Below, in pieces: positions 54,206 to 64,000 of a DNA stretch of 64,000 nucleotides. Origin of the DNA: Plantago major (taxonomy: Eukaryota > Streptophyta > Magnoliopsida > Lamiales > Plantaginaceae); contig CM048840.1 of assembly GCA_026545765.1 (NCBI GenBank), positions 21,208,765 to 21,272,764 of the forward strand, given 5' to 3'. The notes under the pieces were generated by a model. That model worked only from the letters and a program-made list of their open reading frames with translations. It was not told the origin of the DNA and made no database searches. The translations under genes were made by a program, and so were the position numbers. The stretch's first letter is position 1; every line of letters begins with the position of its first letter.

Positions 54206-56720
54206 ATGTCTCTGAGTGATGCACCCGTTCTGAAGCCAGAAAACTACGAGAAATGGAAGAACAACATGATGCTCCATTTGGAGGCCATTAGTGACGAGAT
54301 GATCTATGTCATCAATGAAGGGCCTATCAAAATCAGACAACTCAAACAAGTTACTGAGGTGTCTAATGGAAGAAAAACCTCAGACAAGGAAGATGGAAGC
54401 GAGGATGCGGCTGCTAGTGATAGTGGTCGTGTTGCTCATGGAAGCATTATGTATGAAGACAAGCCAAGAGAGCTCTGGACATCTAAAGATGCCAAGAGAC
54501 ATAGATTGGATGGTCAAGCTCGTAATATCATCATCAGATCGACACCTGAGCACATACGATTATAAAGTAGGGTGCTAAAACGGCGAAAATTGCCTGGCAA
54601 TTGATTGAAGAAATCTGTGCCGGAACTGAGAAAACCAAGGAAAACAAGTTTGAAGTTCTTAAAGTGAAGTTCCAAAACTTCAAACAAGGTCCCACTGAAA
54701 CTCTGGAAGAACTTGATTTCAGGTTTACTACTCTTATGAGTGATATGGCTGCACTTGGTGAAAGCAACAGATACTCCCAGCCAGAAAAGATTAAGACTAT
54801 TGTCAGAAGTTTCAATCACAACTGGGAGCACACTATGTTCTTTTATTTCAACCAAGGGATGCCAAATATCACTCCAGTAGAGCTCTTCTCTCATCTTGCT
54901 ACTGTAGACTATGAGACAACTCAGAGAGAACAAACAACTGAAAAGTTGCAAAGTGTTGCTCTAGTTTCTCAAGGTACTTCTGAAAAGAAGGATACCAAAG
55001 ATGCATCTGAAGAAAATGCTCTTGCAGTAAGACACATGAAGGAATTTGTGAGTCAAGAGATTGAGAGAAGAAAAGCTAAAGAAAAGCTGAAAAAGCATCT
55101 TGGTCCAAACTATCATCAGTACAAGAACATACAAATGAACAACTCTCTGAACACCCCCATTCAGAAAGGTGTTAGTACTGAAGCTGCAGAAATAAAAAAT
55201 GATATCTGCTTCTATTGTCAAAAGCCTGGTCACTTCAAGAGAGATTGTCTTGCTTTAAGCAAGCTCAAGACAGGTGACAAGAAGGACAGAAGAAATTTCA
55301 AGAGAAATCAAAGGGCCTTACTGACTGAAGAAAGGAAGAAGATTCAAATTCAACTTGATGCTCTAGACATTGAGACAGATTCTGAAGATGGAGATTCAGA
55401 TGACTCAAACCTACCATCACCAGAATTATGTGGAATCACCCACGATGTAATCGACTTTGGCCTTAAGAAGAATGAAATGTGTGGAGTTGCTGAGATTGCT
55501 GGTCCAGACATCTCCAACATTGAAATATGTCGTATGGCTGATGAGGTAACTAACAATTCACAATTTCTGTACTATGAGAGTGATGATGGAATTGAGGATC
55601 TGGAGTTGGTCAAAAGTGAATTGGATCGTTATGAGAAAGAATTTCTGGAAGCACAATCCAAAACCAGAATTCTAGAGGAAAGCAAAGAAACTCTTGAAAA
55701 AGAAGTGTCTGAGCTAACCAGATTATCTGAGAACAAGAACGCTGAAATAGCCTTTCTGAAAGCTCAAATATCTGAGAATGAAAATTCTCACAAACTAGCC
55801 TTGGATGAACTTAATAAGAAAATGATGAAGCTGCTTTCTGAGAATGAAGAACTCAGAAAGAAAGAGCTATCCTTCCAATCTTATGCAAAGGCTAGTGACA
55901 CTCTCACTGAGGTTCAATCCTATCTGAGAGATCCCTCTGAGAAAGGTGGACTTGGACTTGATGAACAATTAAGTAATTCATCTCCTCTGAAGAAGAGTGA
56001 TGAAAGGTTGACCTTTGTAAAAAGTCAACAGAATGATTCTTCAACCACCTATAGCATTGGTCAGAAAGCTAGGGTAGTTGACAAAGGAAAAGGAGTTTCA
56101 ACCCAGCCTTTGAAAGAACAACAAGTTCACAAGAAACATGTGGATAAGGTTTCTGAAAAGAAACACAACCCTCAGATATGCAACCATCCACATTGCTGCA
56201 TTACTAGGAAGGGAAGAATTGCTGGAATAGGCAAATTCTCTACTAAACCATTTTATGAAAATAAAGATGGTGCAGAAACTAGTAAGGCTTCTAAAGAGCG
56301 CATTCAGAAAGCCAAAGGTGTTCGAAATGGCATTGGCTATCATGCTATTGGAAAGGTCCTTCTGCAACAATATAAGGAAGGACAAGAACAATGGCACAAG
56401 GCTGATATTGCACGAGTAACAGATGTAAGTGGAAGAAATCTCAAGCCACTGAAAAACTGAATGCCAGAGCTAGAAGGAACCTGGTCAGAAAGGCTAAGTC
56501 TGCTGAAAAGCAACCCCAGAAACCCAGGGTCCAGAAAGCACCAAAAGGAACACCTAGAAACACCCCAAGAAGGAAGATTGAGATCAAAATTACTGATTTT
56601 ATTGCATCTCCTTATGATCAAGTTCGACAAAAACAAACTCCCAAGAAATTCACTAAAATGTGGATTCCTACTGGAAGAATGTTTAGTCTAAGTGGTTCTA
56701 TCTCTGAGGCAAGAACCTAA
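54206..56720 (+). pseudogene. Element B gag region (broken)
   Basis: Starts at the ATG at 54206 (MSLSDAPVLKPENYEKWKN), keeping the same N-terminus as Element A. The frame is lost near 54560 and resumes by 54601 for 619 codons. Domains: capsid-like helical part (FRFTTLMSDMAALGE), zinc knuckle CFYCQKPGHFKRDC at about 55208-55249, acidic region and long coiled coil (about 55600-55870). An indel near 56410 shifts the last part. An in-frame TAA at 56718-56720 corresponds to the TAA at 36852 in A. This copy is better preserved than A's gag and shows what the decayed 34690-35180 stretch of A used to contain. Confidence 0.9.
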
Positions 56721-59700
56721 CTCACATCTGCTTTTGTGCAGAACGCCTCTTGGGCTAAGGCTCAATGGCTATTTGATAGTGGATGCGGAAAGCACATGAC
56801 AGGAGACAAAGTAAATCTGGTCAACTACAAAGCTTGCAACACTGGACCAGACATCAGATTTGCTGGAGGAGAATTAAATCCTTCTCTGGGATCTGGCAAC
56901 GTCAAATTAGGATCATTAACAATCACTGACGTATTGGATGTTAAAGGTTTGAAATATAATCTATTTAGCATGAGCCAGTTTGCAGACAAGGGATTCACTG
57001 TGAAATTCAAAGCAAAGTATTGCAAACTTATAGACAATGAGTCAAAGCAGACAGTCTTGGTTGCTCGGCGGAAAGGTAGTCTTTATGTTTCCAATTGGGC
57101 ATCTGCCACAACTGAAGAATGTCTCATGGTGAGTCAATCAGGTCACACAGAAGAGCACTGGTTATGGCACAAAAGAATGAGTCACTTGAATTTCAAAACT
57201 CTGAACAAACTTGCCAAGAAAGAGTTAGTGGTTGGTCTTCCCAAAGCATCTTTCAGAAAGGATGGTATCTGTTCTGCCTGTCAGATGGGGAAACAATCCA
57301 AGATCTCTTTCAAGACCAAAACCAGACACTCTAGTGTTAGACCACTGCAACTATTACACATGGATCTTTTTGAATCATCTGTAACGCAGGAAAGAAGTAT
57401 GGTCTGGTTGTTGTAGATGACTTCTCAAGATTCACTTGGGTTGTCTTTCTGAAGCACAAATCTGATGCTATGGTGGAGATACCAAACTTGCTGAATAAGC
57501 TTGAAGTCATGAAAAATGACAAAGTATCTGCAATCAGAACAGACCATGGTACTGAGTTTGTCAACCAGTACATAAAGGAGTTTTGTACCAGCAAAGGTAT
57601 ACAACACCAACTTTCCTCTGTGAGAACACCACAACAAAATGGGGCTGCAGAAAGGAAAAATAGAACCCTTAAAGAAGCAGCAAGGACAATGCTAGCTGAC
57701 ACTGAAATAAGTGAAGTTTATTGGGTTGAGGTCAGAACACAAAGATGCTACACTCGTAATGTATGTTTGATAAACAAACACCATGACAAGACCCCATATG
57801 AACTCTTGGTTGGTAGACCCCCTAATATCAAACATCTGAAAGTGTTTGGTTGTAGATGTTTTGTTCTTAACAATGGAAAATAGTATCTAAGAACATTTCA
57901 ACCAAAGGCAGATGAAGGTGTGTTTCTTGGTTATTCTATGAATAGCAAAGCATACAGAGTTTACAACAAAAGAACAAAGAAGATTGAAGAATCAGTTCAT
58001 GTTGTATTCTATGAAGGAAGCAAGAAAACACCCCTTGCTGATGAACTCTCAGAAAGGTTCAAGGAACTAATGATAAAGGATTCTGAAGAAGAACCCTCAG
58101 AAAGGAAAAACATCATTGTGGAAAGTGAGGACGACTCTGACGAAGAAAAGCATGAAATGCCTAGTAACAACCAGATGATTCTCAGACATGATGAAGAATT
58201 TCCCATGAGAATTCCAGAAATGGAAACTGAAGATGTTCATCAGAGTGCTAACTCTGGAAATGACCTCTCTGACAGGCATGTCCCAGAAAGCTCTCACACT
58301 GAGCAAGTGTCAAACATTCACCGCCCCTCTGAGGTGCAAGATGTCACAGATACTGAAGAAGTATCAAGTCATAATCATAGTGATTCACATTCAGATCACA
58401 TAGATGTTGACCCTACTAGCCCTAAACCCATAATGAGATGGATCAAGGATCATCCTGCAAAAGATGTGATTGGACCAATCAATCAAGATGTTAGGACTAG
58501 GAGAGAAATAGCTGAAAATGCTAACTCTCTCTTTGGATGTTTCATCTCAAACATTGAACCTAAAACTGTAGAAGAAGCATTAAAAGACCAAGACTGGATC
58601 TCTGCAATGGAAGAAGAGTTGGATCAGTTTGAGAGAAACAAAGTCTGAAAACTAGTTCCATTTGTAGAAGGAATATCTGTGATTGGAACTAAGTGGGTTT
58701 TCAGAAACAAGATGAATGAATCTGGTGAAATAACCAGAAACAAAGCAAGGTTGGTTGCCAAGGGATTCACCCAGACTAAAGGTTTAGATTTTGATGAGTC
58801 ATATGCACCAGTTGCCAGATTGGATGCAATAAGACTCTTTCTGGCCTTTGCAGCTCATAAAGACTTTAAAGTTTATCAGATGGATGTCAAGAGTGCATTC
58901 TTGAATGGTGAACTTGCTGAGGAAGTCTATGTTGAACAACCACCTGGCTTTGAAGTTTCCTCAGAAAGTAGAATGGTCTATAAGCTACAGAAAGCTCTAT
59001 ATGGACTGAAACAGGCTCCAAGAGCATGGTATGACACGTTGGCCAAACACCTTCTGGAAAGTGGTTTCAAGAAAGGTGAAGTTGATAAAACTTTATTTAC
59101 TTTAAATCATGATGGGAAACTACTCTTAGTTCAAGTATACGTTGATGACATTATATTTGGATCTAAGGACACGCAACTTTGTGATGACTTTGCAAATCTC
59201 ATGAAAAGTAAGTTTGAGATGAGCATGATGGGAGAATTGAACTATTTCCTAGGATTACAAGTCAAGCAACTCAATGATGGAATATTCATTAGTCAGACAA
59301 AGTATGCAACAGACATGCTCACAAAGTTCAATCTTAAGCCTTCTGAAAAGAATGCTAAGAAACCTATGAGCATAGGAACCAAGATGACCTATACTGAATC
59401 AGATAAGAGTGTTGATGAACACAAGTATAGGAAATTGATAGGTTCACTACTTTACCTTCATCGCAAGCACGATATTCAATATGCAGTTGGTGTGTGTGCT
59501 AGATTTCAAACAAATCCAATGCAATCACACTACAACATTGCTATGAAAATATTAAGGTATGTGAAAGGTATAGTAGATGTAGGTTTGTGGTATCCTAAAG
59601 AAAGTGGATTGAGTTTGGCTGGTTACTCAGATGCTGATTATGCTGGATCAATGCTTGATAGGAAAAGCACCTCAGGAACTTGTCAGTTTCTGGGAACTAG

Positions 59701-60088
59701 ACTTATCTCATGGTTTAGCAAAAAGCAAAACTCAATTGCAACTTCTACCACAGAGGCTGAATATATTGCTGCTGGTTGTTGTGCAACACAAATTCTGTGG
59801 ATTCAACAACAACTCAGAGACTATGGACTCAATGAAGAGAAAACTCCCATTTTATGTGATAACACAAGTGCTATTGCAATCACACAGAACCCCAAGTTCC
59901 ATGCCAGAACAAAGCACATTGATGTTAGACACCACTTCATCAGAGACCATGTTGAGAAAGGCAATATAGAGATACTCAAGATTGGCACAGAAGACCAACT
60001 TGCAGATATCTTCACCAAGCCCCTACAAGAAAGCCGGTTCTTGACCTTAAGACATAATCTTGGATTAATGGAGATGCCTAAGGACTGA
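56721..60088 (+). pseudogene. Element B pol: protease, integrase, RT, RNase H (broken)
   Basis: Protease FDSGCGKHMTGD at about 56770. The integrase finger (WHKRMSH ... CSACQMGKQ) and catalytic core (VVDDFSRFTW, IRTDHGTEF, AERKNRTLKE) lie between 57160 and 57700. Breaks: a short deletion near 57385, TAG at 57881-57883 and TGA at 58646-58648. From 58679 to 60088 the RT and RNase H frame (469 codons) is uninterrupted with [43 protein letters not shown] and [11 protein letters not shown] small local change (HRKHD where A has TASRPD) is at about 59460. Confidence 0.92.
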
Positions 60089-60947
60089 AAAATGTCCTGA
60101 ATCTCTAAAGTCTGAGTAAGTGAGGTAGAAAAGAAGTAGACCTCTGAGAACATGTTCTCAGAAAGCCAAGTTGATAAGAAGTGATGCAAAGGTTTCTGAG
60201 TAGCAACACTCAGAAAGGAAAAACATTTCTGGAACGGGTATCCAGAAAGGCAAAGGTTGGTACACACTCAATAAGTAAATAAAATTAGAACTTACTTACT
60301 GAGAGTGGGTCAAATACATTCAAACAACTGAAGCTTCTGACACTTGAATTCAGAAAGCTATTTAGTCATAAAGAGAAAAGACACACAAAGCCCGCAAAGT
60401 ATAAGTTCTGAAAGTCAAACATGTCCAATGTCTTGTATTTTTGCCATTTTTATGATAAACAATATAAATATAAGGACTTGACACCTAGAATGATAAGTTC
60501 AAACGATTGAGTGCTCTTACTCTTTACTAAGTGACATAATGGATGTAACTTGTCAAAAATCCATCAAGTTGACACAATACCATTTGTTGATTGATATCAT
60601 TACAAGATATTCAATATAAGCCCTTGATGAATAAACGTTTGATCTCAACGGTTGAGATTAAAACCAAGCAAGTAATGTCTGTTGAGAAATGCAGACATGG
60701 CCCACTACGCATTTAATGAAGTACAAAGGACGTACCACGCCTATGCAGATACAAAGATACGCATTCATATTCAGTTGTATGTATGTTGTATCTATGTACA
60801 TTTTGTCTGCAAAATCTCTCAAGATTTCTGCAAAACCCCCTCTGCAAACTCAACTTCTTGTGCTTAGTCTTCTGAAAAGATAGACTAATCTCGATTAATT
60901 GTGCAAAATTCATCTGAAAAACACTCACTCAAAACTCTATATAAGAG
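60089..60947 (+). other. Element B leader between pol and the extra gene
   Basis: 859 bp without coding, aligning loosely with 40236-41045 of A. It has one CTGGAACGGGTATCCAG core. No clear internal TATA box. Small frames at 60682-60883 look like chance. Confidence 0.6.
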
Positions 60948-62524
60948 ATGGCACCCAAGAAGATGACCACCAAGAACCCTAAGGCCGCATCATCTACTCC
61001 TGCTGAAAAGCAAGGAGGAAAGGAACAAGGTGTTGAATAAACGCATATACAGGAAAGTTCACCCCATCGGACTGGAACCCTAACCACAAAATGAATTGGG
61101 GAGCTTTTCTGGTGAAGAGGTATGTACCAGCAGTTATACCTTCAAGACTAGAAAGGAAACTGATATTGGGGATGCTGAAGAATTCCCATATCTACAAGCT
61201 TCTATCTGCTGCACCCAGTGGACTATCCACACTGGATGTACTGGAGTTCTATAACAACTCCAAAATCTTCACAAAGGTTGTGAATGATAAAGAAGAGAAA
61301 TACATGCAGACTGAAGTCCAAGGACAAGAAATTGTTCTAGACTGCAAGACTTTCTGCAAGATATTCCGATTGAAAAATCGAGGAACAATTGAAGACATCA
61401 ACATCAAGGACGCTTCCATGATTCAAGGCGTCAAAGAGCTATTTGAAGCAATCCAGTTAGAAAATGCAAAGGGTTGCCCAGGAGACTTTGTTCTGAAAGC
61501 CATCAGAACTAGTCATCTCCAGAAACACTGGAGTACTTTAGCTCTTATTCTGGTCCGTTGCTTTGATGGCAACAAAGGTGGAGTAGACCAGATAAGCATG
61601 GAGAGATGGATGATGATGCATCTTCTGAACAAGAAGCATAAAGGGCAGGAAACCCACTTCAATTGGGGGAAGTACGCCTTCAACAAATTACTTGGATATA
61701 TTGAGGAATTTGAGCCCAAAATCATCAATGGCCTTGCTGAGCCAAAGGCCAATATGCACTTTGGTCTCAGAATCTGTTACATTCTGGAAACAATGGGAAT
61801 CACTCTTAGAGAGAAACAAGAAATCCCAGTCACCAACTCCCTTTTCAGACACGCCTTTGAAGAAAAGGAGAAACTTGCTGCTGAGAACGCACTCAGAAAG
61901 GCAGAAGAAGAAGAAACTGCACAGCAAGGTGAGGAGGTCTACGAGCAAGCTCAAGCTAAACCTCCGGTTGCCAAGAGAAAGAGGACTCAAAGCAAAAGAG
62001 CCTCCAAGTCCCTAAGCATACAAGAGGCACAACCTTCTGGAGACAAGGTCTCAGAAGATGTTGGACGCCCAGAAAGGCAACTCCAGAATGCTCCAAGAAT
62101 CTGAACGATCGCTCCGAACTCCAGAGATGATAGAAATATCATAGATGGGTCTGCACCAACACAAAATAGTGATTCTGAGGATGATGAAGTACTTGCAAAA
62201 GTACTCAAAAGATTCAAGTATGAGACCCATGGAGACAAGAGCCCCTCTGCCCAGCAGGAAGAAGAAGGCATGGGTGAGGAAGATAGAATGCTGGAAGATC
62301 CTGACATTGCTTCCACATTCACAATGCCAACACTTAATGTTGCTGAAGAAAATCCTGTTCTAACACAGGTTCCTCAACCTTCTGAGAAAGCTCAACTCTC
62401 AGAAAGGGATCAAACTGAGATGGAGACTCAGAATGATACTGCAGAGGAGAACAACAATGAGCACAGAGAGACTGTGGAATCACCACAAGTCTAAGAGATC
62501 AATGATCAGCTTGACTCTATTCAG

Positions 62525-62602
62525 GTAACAAAGATGGTTTGTATTTAACTTGTGAACATAGGTATATGTTAACTAGTTATTCATAAGCTTTGTTTGTTAC
62601 AG
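62525..62602 (+). other. Element B intron 1 (78 nt)
   Basis: ATTCAG|GTAACA donor, TTTGTTACAG|GCC acceptor, phase 0, with an in-frame stop inside. Sequence-related to A intron 42928-43002. Confidence 0.82.
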
Positions 62603-62707
62603 GCCAATTTAGAGGCAATCTTTCAGGGGGGAGAAAACTTGTCCACCCCTTTGAATCAAGAAGAGGTTCCTCCAACCTCAGAACATCAAGAAGAGCCTGT
62701 CCCACAG

Positions 62708-62791
62708 GTAGTAAAGTTATCTCTAAACAAGAAATAACTAACTAACAATGCTCTTATCTTATGTTCTAATATTCTTAATGTCTCTTCTTAG
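62708..62791 (+). other. Element B intron 2 (84 nt)
   Basis: CCACAG|GTAGTA donor, TCTTCTTAG|GCTCCAACTGAG acceptor, phase 0. Same site as A intron 43111-43195; the 12 bases after the acceptor are identical in A and B. Confidence 0.83.
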
Positions 62792-62899
62792 GCTCCAACT
62801 GAGGAAGTAGTGGTGGTGGAACTAACACCCCAAAACCAAGAGATTCCAGAGGCTGAAAAGCTCTCTGAGGAAGTATTTACTGAGCCTTCTGCTGAGAAG

Positions 62900-62976
62900 G
62901 TAAGTAATCAGTAATAGTCTTCTTCACGAATGCTCTGGAAAACCCACTACTAAATCTTTTATGTTTGTTCTTACAG
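62900..62976 (+). other. Element B intron 3 (77 nt)
   Basis: GAGAAG|GTAAGT (consensus donor), GTTCTTACAG|GCT acceptor, phase 0. Same site as A intron 43307-43386. Confidence 0.83.
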
Positions 62977-63243
62977 GCTCAGTCAGAAGAACACTTGGTA
63001 GGAAAGACTGTGGTGTTATCTCCTCCAAAAGAAACTGGCAATGCTGAAGAAGCAGAGTCAGCAGAAAAGGTTCCAGAAACCCCCAAGGTTTCTGAGAAAG
63101 ATGCCACTGAGCTTCCTCACTTGGAAGTTCTAGCAGAAAGAAGGGTTGATGAGGATCAGACTTCTCCTCACAGCAAGGTATCTGAGGCCTCTGTGCCCAA
63201 TCAAGCAGAAGTCCAAGCAGATGAGCCTAGTGTTTCTACACAG

Positions 63244-63324
63244 GTATGCTCAGAAAGCTTACTTTTGCACACAGATACTAACACAAGTGGTTTGAACAAA
63301 ACTAACTTGATCCCTTTCTTTCAG
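63244..63324 (+). other. Element B intron 4 (81 nt)
   Basis: ACACAG|GTATGC donor, CTTTCTTTCAG|GCTCAA acceptor, phase 0, leading into the long helical exon as does A intron 43734-43811. Confidence 0.82.
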
Positions 63325-64000
63325 GCTCAAAGTCTAGTGCCAGTTGATTTACTCAAGGCTTTCCAGAAGCACACTTTAAACAAACATCTCAAGTGCTTCA
63401 GACAATGGCAGAAACTTAGAAATGCTGACCTTTCTGAATTAGCCAGAGTAATCGACGTCCCAGAAAAGAGAGCAATCGCCTTCAATCTGGAAGATTATAT
63501 CCATGAATTGTTCCCAACAGAGTCCTACTCTTTTGCCACTCTGATGCATGAAGACTTCATTCATGAAGTAGCACAAAGACTTATAGTAGATTTCAAGTCT
63601 GCGGATGCTCAAACCCAAGAGCAGATGCTTACCCATCCTGCCTTGCCCAGCAAGCTCACTACTTATCCTACTGAACAAGAAGAAGTTAATGGGAGGATGA
63701 TTACATTCCCAAATGTGATCAACCTGGTTTCAGAAGATGACGAGGAGATGGACGAAAATGATTATCAAGAACCTCCCTCTGAGCATCCAAACCAAGAAGC
63801 AAAGAACAGGAGTGATGATGATGATGATGATCAGAATGATGATCCCCAACCTGGACAAGGCGGGATTCAGAAAGCTAGCTACGGAAGTGGAGAAAAGGCT
63901 ACTCCTTCAAATGCTCAGAAAGCTCAATCATCATCACCTCCCAAGTCTCATCAAGGTATCCAACAGGCTGAGCACAATGATGCCATAGAAGAAATTTCAG

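Larger units (their letters stand above)
52670..64000 (+). mobile_element. Element B: second Sirevirus-like copia element (3' end outside window)
   Basis: Same family and orientation as Element A, clearly diverged. 5' LTR 52670-54086 (TGTTAGG...ACCACA), preceded by CATAG as the possible TSD. Then a primer site, gag, pol and the intron-bearing extra gene, still open at the window end. The 3' LTR is not in the window, so LTR age and TSD cannot be tested here. Confidence 0.93.
60948..64000 (+). pseudogene. Element B extra (envelope-position) gene with introns, partial
   Basis: Homologue of the extra gene of A, running off the window. It starts at the ATG at 60948 (MAPKKMTTKN) and has a TAA at 61037. 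It is then open from 61091 with LDVLEFYNNS, VQGQEIVLD, RCFDGNKGGVDQIS and NWGKYAF. Further breaks are a TGA at 62102 and a TAA at 62492. From 62495 the spliced frame is unbroken to the window end: exons 62495-62524, 62603-62707 (105 nt), 62792-62899 (108), 62977-63243 (267) and 63325 onward; all internal exons are multiples of three. The last exon has the helical domain (KHLKCFRQWQKL, NLEDYIHELFPTE) and an Asp-rich stretch as in A. Function unknown. Confidence 0.78.

Overview
The window is nuclear DNA from a flowering plant. Its genes are split by short GT-AG introns, the protein families are land-plant ones, and about half the sequence is LTR retrotransposons, MITEs and CACTA DNA. Overall feel is that of an asterid-type dicot, perhaps Lamiales, but I cannot fix the species from sequence alone. 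There is no rRNA, tRNA, CRISPR or bacterial-type operon that I can see.

Host genes fill the left half and all lie on the minus strand. Two tandem six-exon short-chain reductases of the cinnamoyl-CoA-reductase-like group (718-2477 and 3066-5116) each predict exactly 327 residues. Next are a seven-coding-exon UDP-xylose-type nucleotide sugar transporter (6227-7820), a 14-exon DUF707 membrane-anchored protein (10302-14643) and a three-exon type II membrane glycosyltransferase-like protein with two GT modules (24900-28063). I rebuilt the exons by hand from splice sites and phase. Three of these products are plausibly secretory-pathway or phenolic/cell-wall proteins, but nothing shows that they work together.

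Mobile DNA: (1) Copia-1 (16555-24071), a decayed Ty1/copia element with target-site duplication (TSD) ATTAA. It carries a Stowaway MITE in its 5' LTR and a hAT-type MITE with an 8-bp TSD inside its polyprotein gene. (2) A CACTA/En-Spm remnant (about 30871-32618 plus 48616-48732), split by (3) Element A (32619-48615, TSD GTTTC), a 16-kb Sirevirus-like copia element with 1.65-kb LTRs. (4) Element B (52670 to beyond the window end), a diverged relative of A in the same orientation. A spacer with MITEs and diverged repeats (48733-52669) separates A and B.

The most unusual content is the region behind pol in Elements A and B. It holds a very long extra gene whose middle part is an array of tiny phase-0 exons (105-267 nt) separated by 75-85-nt introns. 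At least three introns are at matching positions in A and B, one A intron seems to have arisen by exon-intron duplication, and B stays open through the junctions only if spliced. Element A is also heavily enriched in the palindrome AGATATCT (about 19 copies by eye).
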